A stretch of DNA of 64,000 bases from UBA1952 sp965246905 (GCA_965246905.1 CBDFFZ010000021.1:1-64000), one strand, 5' to 3'; positions 43,398 to 53,058 are shown, counted from the stretch's first letter. Numbers and translations: made by a program. Notes: generated by a model not told the origin, from the letters alone.

Positions 43398-43853
43398 TTA
43401 AATCTTGTATTCCTGCGCTTTAAATGCCTCTACCTTTTCTGCCACCTTGTCATCGCTCAGGGCAAAAATCCGTGCTGCCATCACTGCTGCATTTCTTGCT
43501 CCGGCCTTGCCAACGGCAAGCGTACCTACGGGTAATCCTGCTGGCATCTGCACAATGCTGTAAAGTGCATCGATACCGCCCGGCAGGCCGCCCTCAAGCG
43601 GTACGCCCAGTACAGGAAGCGAGGTATAAGCCGCGCATACTCCTGGCAATGCTGCTGCCATGCCGGCTGCGGCAATCACCGCGCCGAAGCCATTCTTTTT
43701 CGCATCTACCATCAATGCCCGAACCTTATCAGGATTGCGATGTGCTGAAGCCACTATGAGCTCCCCATCAATGCCAAAAAACTCCAGCCATTTTTTGCTT
43801 TCCTGCATTACCGGCTCATCACTTTGCGAGCCCATGATGATCATTACTTTCAT
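43398..43853 (-). CDS. purE: N5-carboxyaminoimidazole ribonucleotide mutase
   Basis: Moves the carboxyl group of N5-CAIR to give CAIR in purine synthesis. 151 residues; MGSQSDEPVM is the phosphate-binding GSxSD loop, ASAHRNPDKV holds the catalytic His, and AAGMAAALPGVCAAYTSLPVLGVPLEGG plus VGTLAVGKAGARNAA complete the class I PurE signature. Expected partner purK is not adjacent. Divergent from an SDR gene. Confidence 0.96.
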   Translation of the reverse strand: MKVMIIMGSQSDEPVMQESKKWLEFFGIDGELIVASAHRNPDKVRALMVDAKKNGFGAVIAAAGMAAALPGVCAAYTSLPVLGVPLEGGLPGGIDALYSIVQMPAGLPVGTLAVGKAGARNAAVMAARIFALSDDKVAEKVEAFKAQEYKI

Positions 43854-43967
43854 GTTGTGATATTTTTATGAGGCGCAAGATAAATATTGCCATTTCGGCG
43901 GGAAAGATAAGTTCTCAACAAATGCACATTCATTGCTGTGGCCTGCTGGTATTATCTTTATCGGGTC

Positions 43968-44795
43968 ATGAATTTGCTCCACAATAAAGTTATATTGATT
44001 ACAGGCGGTTCATCCGGTATCGGACAGGCATTGGGCTTACAAGCATTAGCCAAAGGTGCCTTTGTGGCTGTGTGTGGCAGGAATATAAAATCTCTGGAAA
44101 CAGCTTATCCCGGTCATCCTGCCCCAAACCTTTTGCTGGTGCAGGCCGATGTGCGTATAGAAGCAGACTGCCAGAATTTTATAGATGCTGCCCTGGAAAA
44201 ATGGGGCAGAGTAGATGTGCTTATTAATAATGCGGGCATTTCTATGCGGGCGCTTTTTGAGCAGGCAGATATGAGTGTACTACGCGAGGTAATGGATATA
44301 AACTTTTGGGGCGCAGTACAATGCACTAAATTTGCACTGCCGTCCATTCGTGCGCAAAAAGGCGTTATTGTGGGAATATCATCTATTGCCGGTTATCGTG
44401 GGTTGCCGGGCCGCTCTGGATATAGTGCATCGAAATTTGCCTTACAGGGGTTTCTGGAAGCTTTGCGTACCGAACTCCTTTATACCGGCGCGCATGTAAT
44501 GTGGGTAAGCCCCGGATTCACGGCTTCTAATATCCGCAACGTAGCGCGCAGTGCAGATGGCTCATCGCAGGGCGAAACGCCCCTTGAAGAAGGAAAGTTG
44601 ATGAGCGCCGAAGACTGTGCTGCAGTTATACTAATGGCAATCGGGCAAAGGAAAAGAACGGTAGTAATGACTCGTCAGGGCAAGCTTACCGTATGGCTCA
44701 ATAAGCTTTTCCCCGGCCTTGCAGACCGGCTTGTCTATAAGCATTTTCTGAAAGAGCCCGGCTCGCCGCTCAAAGACTATTTAACCAACGGATAG
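43968..44795 (+). CDS. SDR-family oxidoreductase
   Basis: 275 residues from ATG 43968. Classical short-chain dehydrogenase: TGGSSGIG nucleotide loop, NNAG, catalytic Ser in GISSIAGYRG and YSASK (Tyr and Lys), then PG in WVSPGF. C-terminal helices (KLTVWLNKLFPGLADRLVYKHFLK) resemble the DHRS7/YqjQ-like subgroup, which may touch membranes. Substrate unknown. Confidence 0.9.
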   Translation: MNLLHNKVILITGGSSGIGQALGLQALAKGAFVAVCGRNIKSLETAYPGHPAPNLLLVQADVRIEADCQNFIDAALEKWGRVDVLINNAGISMRALFEQADMSVLREVMDINFWGAVQCTKFALPSIRAQKGVIVGISSIAGYRGLPGRSGYSASKFALQGFLEALRTELLYTGAHVMWVSPGFTASNIRNVARSADGSSQGETPLEEGKLMSAEDCAAVILMAIGQRKRTVVMTRQGKLTVWLNKLFPGLADRLVYKHFLKEPGSPLKDYLTNG

Positions 44796-44877
44796 CATAC
44801 TTTAGATGTCTTATCGAATAATACTTTATTCGGCGCAGCTATTAAGTGCTTATTTTTAAATAAATATTTCTATCCGC

Positions 44878-47115
44878 ATGTTGCGTACTTGTCTTGTAAG
44901 TCTGAGTTTGCTTTTTTCTTTTGGAGTGCTTGCTCAATCCGGGGGAAATATCTATGTAGAGGATTCTTCGATCAAAGCCTATAATGGTACTTTTCAAAAG
45001 CAACTTGCGTGGTGTGGGGGTTTCAATAACCCGCAGTTTACAATGGGCGATCTCAATAATGACGGAATCGCCGATCTTGTAATTTTCGATTACCACTCTA
45101 ACCAGATTAAAACCTTTCTTAATAAAGGCACTCCGGGTAGTCCTAATTATGTGTATGCCCCCAAATATGCACTGAACTTCCCTACGGCTAATAATTACCT
45201 GATTATGGCAGATTATAACCGTGATGGAATTTCGGACATGTTTAACAGGGGAGCTGGAGGCATACGCGCCTTCAAAGGATATTTCAATGCAAACAATGAG
45301 CTTTGCTTCAATTTTTTCAAAGAATTGCGTTATAACGGCATCCCGGGCTTTACCAATAATGCAAGTGTGAATAACGGCGATATTCCCTCTTTTGCTGATG
45401 TAGATGGCGATGGAGATCTTGACTTTGTTTCCTTTAATGAAGGCGGCGCTATCATGTATTTCTTTAAGAATTGCCAGGTGGAGCACGGGTTACCAAAAGA
45501 TTCTATTGAAGTGTGTAAGCCAACTAATTGCTGGGGCTACGTAAACCAGGCTAATATCCGCACTTTTACGCTGAGCGTGCTGGTAGGTGACCCCATTTTT
45601 TGCCCAAATTATTTTAATTACGACTGCCGTGGGGTGCTTCACGGCGGGAATACGGCCTGCGTTATTGACCTTGATGGCGATGGCGATTATGATTTTCTTG
45701 GGGGCAACTTTGCCTTCAACGACCTTCAGATGCTAAGGAACGGAAAAGTGCAGTATGGCAGCAAAGACAGCATGGTAGCCCAGGATACGATTTGGAAAGG
45801 ATTAAATATGCCGAGCTGGCCGGCTGCATTTAATGTAGATATTGACGGCGATGGCAAGAAGGATATATTAGTATCACCGCACGCTACGAATGTATCTGAG
45901 AACTACCGCAATATTGCTTATTTCCGGAATACCGGTACAACAACTGCTCCTGTTTTTACTTTTCAGTCCGATACTTTTTTAGTAGATCGCAGCATAGATG
46001 TAGGCACAGGCGCATATCCTTATCTCTATGATTATAACCGTGATGGGCGCCTTGATCTCTTCATCGGAACGGCAGGGTATTATCAGCCTAACGGACTGTT
46101 TCGCAGCAAAATTGCCTATTATAAGAATACCCTTGATAATGGCGTTACCAAGATGATGCTACAGACTACAGATTTCAACAGCATTTTTGGAGAAAATGTA
46201 GCCGGTGCTGCTCCTGCCTTCGGCGATCTTGATAATGACGGCAAGGAAGATATGGTGGTCGGGCATTCGGATGGTACTGTTACCTACTACCGGAACCTTG
46301 CTCAAAATAACAGCTTACAGCCTTTTTATGGTACCGGGATTCTGCTCAAAGACCAACAGGGCAACAATGTACGCACGGGCAATTTCGCCGCGCCATTTAT
46401 CTACGATATTAATAAAGATGGCCATCAGGATTTGTTGCTTGGCTCTCAGCTCTCAACTATTGGCTATTTTAAGAATCTTGGTGGTAGCCCGGGCACCCCA
46501 CAACTGGAGCTCGTTACAGATACCCTCGGCGGCATGCATTCCGCACCCAGCCTGTATGGTTATAGCACTCTTTATATAGGGAAGATGGATACAACAGGCA
46601 AAGAGTACATTTTGCTTGGTAATGTGGATGGTACTTTCCGCAGGTATGGAGGTTTTGAGAGTGGGAATACGGCTATGAGCTATCAACTGCTGGATGCGCA
46701 ATATTCTAACCTTGATGTTGGAGACCGCAGTGCGCCGGCCATTGGCGATATAGATAAGGATGGAAAATATGAGTTTATCGCAGGCAACCTGTTGGGCGGA
46801 CTCAACCAATATAAGCAAACCGCTGCAACAGGTACAAACAGTATTCCTAATAATCCTGTTTCCGGCACTTGCAGTGTGTACCCCAATCCTGCATCAAGTA
46901 CGCTTTATATAACCTGGGATAAAGCTTTTGCAGGGAATGAGGAAGTGCATATCCAGCTTATAAATCTTACTGGCCAGTCTGTTGAGCGGAGTACAATTAG
47001 TGGCAGTAAGCTAATGAGCTTGTTAAAAGTAGCTGATTACCCGGCGGGCATTTATGTATGCCTTGTGCAGGCCGGCAATAATGTATTATCCCAGCGCATT
47101 TTTATCCGGAGATAA
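44878..47115 (+). CDS. FG-GAP/VCBS repeat protein with T9SS tail
   Basis: 745 residues. Signal peptide MLRTCLVSLSLLFSFGVLAQ; a beta-propeller of FG-GAP-like repeats with calcium-type loops (DLNNDGIADLVIFD, DVDGDGDLDFVSF, DLDGDGDYDFLGG, DIDGDGKKDILVSP, DYNRDGRLDLFIG, DLDNDGKEDMVVG, DINKDGHQDLLLG, DIDKDGKYEFIAG); and a C-terminal type IX sorting domain (VYPNPASSTLYITWD to QRIFIRR). A surface-exposed or released protein, perhaps for adhesion. Stand-alone; a strong two-way terminator follows. Confidence 0.92.
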   Translation: MLRTCLVSLSLLFSFGVLAQSGGNIYVEDSSIKAYNGTFQKQLAWCGGFNNPQFTMGDLNNDGIADLVIFDYHSNQIKTFLNKGTPGSPNYVYAPKYALNFPTANNYLIMADYNRDGISDMFNRGAGGIRAFKGYFNANNELCFNFFKELRYNGIPGFTNNASVNNGDIPSFADVDGDGDLDFVSFNEGGAIMYFFKNCQVEHGLPKDSIEVCKPTNCWGYVNQANIRTFTLSVLVGDPIFCPNYFNYDCRGVLHGGNTACVIDLDGDGDYDFLGGNFAFNDLQMLRNGKVQYGSKDSMVAQDTIWKGLNMPSWPAAFNVDIDGDGKKDILVSPHATNVSENYRNIAYFRNTGTTTAPVFTFQSDTFLVDRSIDVGTGAYPYLYDYNRDGRLDLFIGTAGYYQPNGLFRSKIAYYKNTLDNGVTKMMLQTTDFNSIFGENVAGAAPAFGDLDNDGKEDMVVGHSDGTVTYYRNLAQNNSLQPFYGTGILLKDQQGNNVRTGNFAAPFIYDINKDGHQDLLLGSQLSTIGYFKNLGGSPGTPQLELVTDTLGGMHSAPSLYGYSTLYIGKMDTTGKEYILLGNVDGTFRRYGGFESGNTAMSYQLLDAQYSNLDVGDRSAPAIGDIDKDGKYEFIAGNLLGGLNQYKQTAATGTNSIPNNPVSGTCSVYPNPASSTLYITWDKAFAGNEEVHIQLINLTGQSVERSTISGSKLMSLLKVADYPAGIYVCLVQAGNNVLSQRIFIRR

Positions 47116-47132
47116 ATTTCGGCTTTCCATAG

Positions 47133-47177
47133 ACAATAAAGCACCCGTTTTTCTATGAAAAACGGGTGCTTTATTGT
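47133..47177. terminator. Bidirectional terminator
   Basis: Perfect 20-bp stem (47133-47152 with 47158-47177), core AAAGCACCCG, 5-nt loop; A/T-rich ends serve both strands. It separates the convergent FG-GAP gene and hldD. Confidence 0.95.
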
Positions 47178-47244
47178 TACAAAATTTGGATAAATCATTC
47201 TGGAGAGATGTATTCAAGCATTGCTCTAACGCTCCATTGAATTA

Positions 47245-48228
47245 TCAAAAATGACTTCCTGGCAAAAGAAAATCGCTTATATATGCTTTAATGCCAGCCT
47301 CTAAAGAATGCAGCGGTTGCGTATATCCTGCGCTGATTATTTTCTGCATATAGGCCTCCGTAAAATATTGATACTTGTCGCGGATATCAACCGGCGTATC
47401 TATAAATTCAATTTTTGGTGGAAGGTTCAGATTATTGAAGATGGCTGTAACAAGATCCACGAAGGTTCGTGCCTTGCCGGAGCCGGCATTATACAATCCG
47501 TTTTCGGGCTGATGCTGCATGAGCCATGTGCACATGCTTACCACGTCATCCACAAATACGAAATCGCGCATCTGCCCGCCATCCGTATAATCGGGGTTGT
47601 GCGATCGGAAAAGCTTTACCGATCCTTTTTCTTTTATCTGATTGAAGGAATGGAAAATCACGGATGCCATACGGCCTTTATGATATTCATTCGGCCCATA
47701 AACATTAAAAAATTTTACTCCCGCCCAGAATGGAGGTGCTGTATGCTGTACGAGCGCCCATTGGTCAAACTCCTGCTTGGAGCGGCCATAAGGGTTAAGC
47801 GGTTCCAGCAGATTCATCTTGCTATGATCATCTTCATAGCCGTGCTCGCCATTGCCATAAGTAGCTGCTGAAGACGCATAAACAAAGGGAATATGCTGCG
47901 CTGCACAGATCTCCCACATCTCTTTGGAATAATCCAGGTTCAGGCGCTTATGCACTTCATAGTCCATTTCGGTAGTATCAGTACGTGCACCGAGGTGAAA
48001 CATATATTGAATGCTGCCGTGATTGTTGCTGCACCAGGCGCCAAACTCATTACGCTCTATTTTTTGGAGAAATTTCTTACCTGCAAGATTTGGCACTTTC
48101 GCAAGAGTCGAAAAATCATCTACCAGTATAAGGCGCTCAAAACCCTGCTTATTAAGATAGCCAACAAGGTAGGAGGCGATAAAGCCGGCCGCACCGGTTA
48201 TGGCAATCGTATCGCCCTGCTGCATCAT
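47245..48228 (-). CDS. hldD: ADP-L-glycero-D-manno-heptose 6-epimerase
   Basis: Last step of ADP-heptose synthesis for the LPS inner core. 327-residue extended SDR: nucleotide loop TGAAGFIASYL, FHLGARTDTTE, YASSAATYGNGEHGY, catalytic NPYGRSKQEFDQW (Tyr/Lys) and KFFNVYGPNEYHKGRMASV. Preceded 18 nt upstream by a small membrane protein in the same transcript. With the kdn genes at the end of the window it points to a modified LPS core, though the loci are 14 kb apart. Confidence 0.93.
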   Translation of the reverse strand: MMQQGDTIAITGAAGFIASYLVGYLNKQGFERLILVDDFSTLAKVPNLAGKKFLQKIERNEFGAWCSNNHGSIQYMFHLGARTDTTEMDYEVHKRLNLDYSKEMWEICAAQHIPFVYASSAATYGNGEHGYEDDHSKMNLLEPLNPYGRSKQEFDQWALVQHTAPPFWAGVKFFNVYGPNEYHKGRMASVIFHSFNQIKEKGSVKLFRSHNPDYTDGGQMRDFVFVDDVVSMCTWLMQHQPENGLYNAGSGKARTFVDLVTAIFNNLNLPPKIEFIDTPVDIRDKYQYFTEAYMQKIISAGYTQPLHSLEAGIKAYISDFLLPGSHF

Positions 48229-48246
48229 GCCCGGAAAAGGTGTGTT

Positions 48247-48543
48247 TTAGTGCTGTGCGTTTTCGTTGTGCAGCGTATCATTTGTTACGCCTTGCGCAGC
48301 GCCTTCGCCATGAGTCGCTTCTTCCGGCTTGCCGAGCCCGTTTTCGCCGCTCAGTGTCTGGTTAGAGGTTGCTTCTTTATTCACATGGCCTTCGGATTCA
48401 TTGCCCATTACATTAATGAAATTGAGCGCTGCGATAAAAAGGCCCACGAGTATAATTACAAACCAGAAAGAGGCCGACATAGACGATTTGGAACGTGGTT
48501 CTTCGTGGTGACCGGCAATATGGGAGGCGTCGTGCGATGACAT
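48247..48543 (-). CDS. Small single-pass membrane protein
   Basis: 98 residues: short His-rich N-terminus (MSSHDASHIAGHHEEPRS), one membrane helix (FWFVIILVGLFIAALNFINV) and a hydrophilic, Asn/Glu-rich periplasmic tail. Not recognised; similar small proteins occur beside hldD or cytochrome oxidase genes in this phylum (recalled only). Behind a promoter at 48569-48599 and 18 nt ahead of hldD. Confidence 0.7.
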   Translation of the reverse strand: MSSHDASHIAGHHEEPRSKSSMSASFWFVIILVGLFIAALNFINVMGNESEGHVNKEATSNQTLSGENGLGKPEEATHGEGAAQGVTNDTLHNENAQH

Positions 48544-48568
48544 GATTTTATTGATGTTTTTAGCATGG

Positions 48569-48599
48569 CAAAGGTAAAGCCGATTACTGAAGGATGAAA
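48569..48599 (-). promoter_or_regulatory. Promoter of the small membrane protein-hldD unit
   Basis: TTTC, 19-nt spacer and TACCTTTG on the minus strand: one mismatch in the -33 element, none in the -7 box. 25 nt before the start codon. Confidence 0.6.
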
Positions 48600-48684
48600 G
48601 CGGGTTTGGGAAATTTCAACGGTTCCTGATTTTACTCTTTACATCCAGCCATATACCTTAGTTAAAGAGGTATCCATTCTATTT

Positions 48685-50106
48685 CTACACCTTGCTTTCA
48701 GTCTCTTCCGGCACTTTTTTTTCCGGAAATCGTATAGTGAAAAATAGAATTGCGCCGCTTGCTATAACGCTCATGGCTGCGATTAGGTAGCTTTTATCGG
48801 AGGTGAATAAAATAAAGAGCCAAATGATAATACTTATGATTGCCGGTATAGGAAACAGCGGCATCCTGAATGGACGGTCGTCCTGCGGGGCACGCCGCCG
48901 CCAGTAGATCACACCTACGGCCTGCGCCACAAACTGTACCAGGATGCGCATTACAATGATTGCCGAGATTACATGCGCCATCTTAAATAAAAGACTGAAC
49001 AGGAATCCAAGCCCGCCAATGGCAAGCAGTGATATATGTGGTATGCCGTGCTTTTTATGCAGCCTGCCGAATACCGGGAAGAATAGCCCATCGATAGCAG
49101 CAGCGTAGGGTACACGCGAATAGCCAAGCAATACGGAGAACAGCGAAGCGAGGGCGATGCAAAGAATAAGGCAGGTAGCAATCTGGGCAACGCCGTGATT
49201 GTAGATCGTCTCGAAATATTTGCTCACTACAAAATCACTTTTCGCAATGGTTTCCAATGGCAGATTGCCCAGTACCACCGTTTGCATACCAAGATAAAGC
49301 AGCGCAATACCGGTAATTGAAATGAAAATAGCCCGTGGGATATTGCGCTCCGGAGCCGAAATCTCACCGCCAAGATGGCAAACATTATAATAGCCGAGAT
49401 AGGAGTAAACCGCCTTCTGCGCAGCCTGGCCAAGCCCAACAGAGATCACCAGGGTCCAGGAAAAGCCTTTGCCCACCCCGAAGTTGAATGCGCGTGCAGC
49501 ATTAAAATGCGGGATGCCGGAAAGTATGAGCCAGAGCATCGTACCGCCGGTTATCACCCAAAGCACCACCGATAGCCGCCCGATGCTTTTGATATTCCGG
49601 TAGAGTAGCCCGACCATCACCAGTACGACGCCGCCGCTTACCATCTTAGGGCCGATATTTTCATTATCGAAAGTGCCCAGCCATCCTGCATTCATAGAAA
49701 AAGTACCGAAGAGCGAGGCCCCAATGCTCTTGAGATTGAGCAGGTATTGCAGATAAGATGAAAAGCCGATTGCTGCACTTGCCACTACCAGCGGCGCCTG
49801 GATGCTCGTTTGCCAGGTAAATAAAAAAGACATCAGCCTGCCTGTCTTGCCCGGAAAAAGTTTTTGCAGGAATACGTAGCTGCCGCCGGCTTCCGGCCAT
49901 TTGGCGCCCATCTCCGCCCATACCATGCCATCTGCATAAGCCAACAGTGCACCGAGCAGCCATGCAAGTATGCTAAGCGGCCCCTGCATAATGCTCACAA
50001 TGGTAGCCAGCACTACAAACGGCCCGATGCCCACCATATCGATCATATTGATAGCGGTGGCCTGTACGAGCGAGAGGGATCGGTTTAATTTTGGCGATTC
50101 GTTCAC
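48685..50106 (-). CDS. APC-family amino acid permease
   Basis: About 473 residues with 12 membrane helices. First helix region reads LVQATAINMIDMVGIGPFVVL, the APC substrate loop; conserved WAEMGAKWPEAGGSYVFLQ and a second helix-break region YSYLGYYNVCHLGGEISAPERNIPRA. I place the start at a GTG (50106, NESPKLNRSLSL), because the 27 residues added by the ATG at 50187 are polar and unlike the family; this is not certain. Substrate unknown. Confidence 0.87.
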   Translation of the reverse strand: MNESPKLNRSLSLVQATAINMIDMVGIGPFVVLATIVSIMQGPLSILAWLLGALLAYADGMVWAEMGAKWPEAGGSYVFLQKLFPGKTGRLMSFLFTWQTSIQAPLVVASAAIGFSSYLQYLLNLKSIGASLFGTFSMNAGWLGTFDNENIGPKMVSGGVVLVMVGLLYRNIKSIGRLSVVLWVITGGTMLWLILSGIPHFNAARAFNFGVGKGFSWTLVISVGLGQAAQKAVYSYLGYYNVCHLGGEISAPERNIPRAIFISITGIALLYLGMQTVVLGNLPLETIAKSDFVVSKYFETIYNHGVAQIATCLILCIALASLFSVLLGYSRVPYAAAIDGLFFPVFGRLHKKHGIPHISLLAIGGLGFLFSLLFKMAHVISAIIVMRILVQFVAQAVGVIYWRRRAPQDDRPFRMPLFPIPAIISIIIWLFILFTSDKSYLIAAMSVIASGAILFFTIRFPEKKVPEETESKV

Positions 50107-50318
50107 TGATATGCAATTTGAATTGTTGGGTAATCGATTTCTTCGGCTTATAGTAAAACGGGTATCTGAAATGCCTGCGATAAACATACAATCTTAAAAG
50201 CCGCCCTTCTATACTATATGATTATAGCGGTGTCGGACGGAACATGCCCACCGGCGGCGGAGGGTGTTTATCAACATAGTTTATCCACACGGTGCCAAAC
50301 TCTATATACGGCATCATT

Positions 50319-50347
50319 TTGCAGGTGCTTTAATTGGCTATCTTTGG
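50319..50347 (+). promoter_or_regulatory. Promoter of thioredoxin
   Basis: TTTG, 17-nt spacer, TATCTTTG; 30 nt before the ATG. The spacer is shorter than the 19 nt optimum. Confidence 0.5.
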
Positions 50348-50377
50348 CCTCTTAAAAATTTATAAAAAATTATTATT

Positions 50378-50695
50378 ATGGCAGCAGTATTCACCGATTC
50401 CAATTTTGATACCGAAGTGCTCAATGGCGGTCAGCTTTCCGTGGTTGATTTCTGGGCCCCATGGTGCGGCCCTTGCCTTGCCCTCGGCCCAACCATCGAC
50501 GCGCTTTCTAAAGATTATGAAGGAAAGGTAAATATCGGTAAGGTAAATGTGGATGAGAATCCAAACCTGTCCGTAAACTACGGCGTTACCAGCATTCCCT
50601 GTGTATTATTCATAAAAGATGGGCAGGTGGTTGATAAGCAGGTTGGAGCTGCCCCAAAAGCTGTGTTTGATAAGAAGATCCAGCAGCATATGTAA
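50378..50695 (+). CDS. Thioredoxin
   Basis: 105-residue thioredoxin fold, cytoplasmic disulfide reductase. Active site WCGPC (C30, C33), DFWAPWCGPC, VDENPNLSVNYGVTSIPC with the cis-Pro loop. The loop has a third cysteine (SIPC rather than SIPT) next to the cis-Pro, which is uncommon. Followed by an intrinsic terminator. Confidence 0.95.
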   Translation: MAAVFTDSNFDTEVLNGGQLSVVDFWAPWCGPCLALGPTIDALSKDYEGKVNIGKVNVDENPNLSVNYGVTSIPCVLFIKDGQVVDKQVGAAPKAVFDKKIQQHM

Positions 50696-50719
50696 TTTCC
50701 CTGCCCGATTAAAAATAGA

Positions 50720-50752
50720 AGAGGTTGTCACGAAAAGGCAGCCTCTTTTTTT
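50720..50752 (+). terminator. Terminator after thioredoxin
   Basis: Stem AGAGGTTG / CAGCCTCT (one G-U) and a seven-T run. Its sequence closely resembles the left end of the IS1182-type element (40494-40525). The rest of 50753-50922 holds nothing I can name. Confidence 0.85.
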
Positions 50753-50922
50753 GTTTTTAAGAATTCAGCTATTAAATGAATGCAGGAGTTCAAGGATAAG
50801 TTGGCAGTAAGGATTTCGGAGCGCCAATCTTCATATTACACTATTCGCGTAGTCGGCAATTCAGATAATCGTACAGCCCCACTTCTTAACATTCCTGCAA
50901 TCATCCTCCGCTTAATCCCACT

Positions 50923-50930
50923 TAAATTTG
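50923..50930 (+). promoter_or_regulatory. TAAATTTG box 7 nt before ispG
   Basis: Exact TAnnTTTG match directly before the start codon; transcription from it would begin at or just before the ATG. No good -33 element. Confidence 0.4.
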
Positions 50931-50937
50931 CCGCATT

Positions 50938-52920
50938 ATGCAATCCAACGCTCACCGCCTGCCCACCCGAGAAGTAAAGATCGGTAACCTCACCATCGGG
51001 AGCGGTCATCCCATCCGCATCCAGACTATGACCACTACGGATACCATGGATACCGAAGCTACCCTGGCCCAGACTATCCGCTGCATCGAGGCGGGAGCCG
51101 AGCTGGTGCGCATTACGGCACCAAGCAAGAAGGAAGCAGAAAATCTTTTAGCCATTAAGTTGGCCGTCCGCGCGGCGGGATATGATACGCCGCTGGTTGC
51201 CGATATTCACTTTACGCCCAATGCCGCCGAGATCGCCGCGCGCATCATAGAGAAGGTGCGCATCAACCCAGGCAACTATGTGGACAAGAAGAAATTTGAC
51301 CAGATAGAATACACGGACGAGGAATACCTGGGCGAGATAGAGCGCATCCGCGAGCGCTTCACCCCGCTGGTGCGCATCTGCAAAGCTCACGGCACGGCCA
51401 TGCGCATAGGTACCAACCACGGCTCTTTATCGGACAGGATCATGAGCCGCTACGGCGATACCGCGCTGGGCATGGTAGAGAGCGCTATGGAATTCCTGCG
51501 CATTGCCCGCGCTGAAGATTACCACCAGATCGTGCTGAGCATGAAAAGCTCCAACCCTATGGTAATGGTGGAAGCCTACCGCACCCTCGTGCAGCATATG
51601 ATGGATGAGTTTGGCGAATGCTACCCGCTGCACCTCGGCGTTACAGAGGCCGGCGATGGTGAGGACGGGCGCATTAAAAGCGCTATTGGTATTGGCACGC
51701 TGCTGGCAGAAGGCATCGGGGATACCATCCGCGTAAGCCTTACGGAAGATCCTGAATTTGAATTGCCGGTGTGCCGCGATCTGGTGGATATGGTAGGGAT
51801 CAAGGAATTGGGGATTGGGAAGTCGGAATCTGGCAATCCGCATGTCGAGCGGAGGATCAGCAGGGCAGTGGGGAATATTGGGGGCAATAATGTGCCGGTT
51901 GTGGTGGCGGATTTTATGCACGCGGATGAAGTGCGCCCCGAAGATCTGGCCGCTATCGGCTACCGCTACGATGCGGTGCCGGATAAATGGAATATCGGTG
52001 ACGGCGCTGCGGATTATATTTTCTTAGGCAGGAAGCAACTGGATTTTGAATTGCCGGGAACGCTGAAAGCAGTGGTAACGGCCGCGTATTGGAATACGCT
52101 TTCTCCCGAAAACAAGGCCGTCTATATTCCCTGCTTTGCGCCGGAGGATTATGATGGGGCAACGCCTGCTCAAAGACATCCATCCATCAACTTCCTGAAC
52201 TTTGATATTTGCCTGAGTGAGGCGGATGCAGAAAACCATCTGCCATTTATAGAAAAGCTGATAGCAGACCCAACTATTGTGCTGTGCATGTATGACACGA
52301 AGGTTCAGCCTGCGAAAAGCATCCGCGCTTTCCTTAAGAAATATTCCCCACAGGGCCTGAATGCGCCGGTTATTATTGCAGATGCCAGCTACAGCGCTAC
52401 CGTAGATCAGCAGCTCATAGATTTCTCGGTTACCTCCGGAGGGCTGCTGCTCGATGGCATCGGCGATGGCGTGTGGCTGATGAACGACCCATCTAAAATG
52501 GAAAATACAAGGAGCACCGGGCGCACCTATCTTGAAGTAAAGAACAATAACCAGTTTCTCAACAATACCGCTTTTTCCATCCTGCAGGCCACGCGCAGGC
52601 GCATCTCTAAAACGGAATATATATCCTGCCCAAGCTGTGGGCGTACACTTTTCGATCTCCAGGAAACAACGGCTAAGATCCGCGCAGCAACGCATCATCT
52701 GAAAGGCGTGAAGATTGCCATCATGGGCTGCATCGTAAATGGCCCCGGCGAGATGGCGGATGCGGATTTCGGCTACGTAGGCAGCGGGCCGGGCAAGATA
52801 ACCCTCTATAAAAGCAAAGACGTGATGAAAAAAAATGTGCCGAGCGGCATTGCGGTCGATGAGCTTATTAAGCTGCTGAAAGATCATGGAGCTTGGGTAG
52901 AGGCGCCGGTGCTGGTGTAG
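50938..52920 (+). CDS. ispG: 4-Hydroxy-3-methylbut-2-enyl diphosphate synthase, long form
   Basis: Penultimate enzyme of the MEP isoprenoid pathway; converts MEcPP to HMBPP with a 4Fe-4S cluster. N-terminal TIM barrel (VKIGNLTIGSGHPIRIQTMTTTDT is its opening region, VADIHFTPNAA, RINPGNY, IGTNHGSLS), then a large insert (about 290-560) typical of the plant/Bacteroidota form, then the cluster domain (CPSCGRTLFDL and MGCIVNGPGEMADADFGYVG). 660 residues is normal for the long form. Stand-alone. Confidence 0.96.
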   Translation: MQSNAHRLPTREVKIGNLTIGSGHPIRIQTMTTTDTMDTEATLAQTIRCIEAGAELVRITAPSKKEAENLLAIKLAVRAAGYDTPLVADIHFTPNAAEIAARIIEKVRINPGNYVDKKKFDQIEYTDEEYLGEIERIRERFTPLVRICKAHGTAMRIGTNHGSLSDRIMSRYGDTALGMVESAMEFLRIARAEDYHQIVLSMKSSNPMVMVEAYRTLVQHMMDEFGECYPLHLGVTEAGDGEDGRIKSAIGIGTLLAEGIGDTIRVSLTEDPEFELPVCRDLVDMVGIKELGIGKSESGNPHVERRISRAVGNIGGNNVPVVVADFMHADEVRPEDLAAIGYRYDAVPDKWNIGDGAADYIFLGRKQLDFELPGTLKAVVTAAYWNTLSPENKAVYIPCFAPEDYDGATPAQRHPSINFLNFDICLSEADAENHLPFIEKLIADPTIVLCMYDTKVQPAKSIRAFLKKYSPQGLNAPVIIADASYSATVDQQLIDFSVTSGGLLLDGIGDGVWLMNDPSKMENTRSTGRTYLEVKNNNQFLNNTAFSILQATRRRISKTEYISCPSCGRTLFDLQETTAKIRAATHHLKGVKIAIMGCIVNGPGEMADADFGYVGSGPGKITLYKSKDVMKKNVPSGIAVDELIKLLKDHGAWVEAPVLV

Positions 52921-52994
52921 TACCCAAGTCTGCGCTTTCCCCTTGGAGGCCAGGGCTGTTGCACCCTACGGTTTAGAGCGGTTTACTACAGCGG

Positions 52995-53058
52995 CTTTGT
53001 CATCCCGCAGGGATCTTTAGCACAAAGCTTATTCAAAGATCCCTGCGGGATGACAAAG
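52995..53058. repeat. Perfect 24-bp inverted repeat
   Basis: Arms 52995-53018 and 53035-53058 are exact complements (CTTTGTCATCCCGCAGGG...), with a 16-nt loop. The arm starts like the hairpins at 4105 and 7447. Lies in the 261-nt convergent gap between ispG and the desaturase, with a further 7-bp stem at 53088-53109 (CCCGGCC / GGCCGGG). Confidence 0.8.

Noticed and set aside
44842..45486. A 214-residue minus-strand frame at the start of the FG-GAP gene
   Set aside because: Antisense shadow of the calcium-loop repeats; no signal or domain.
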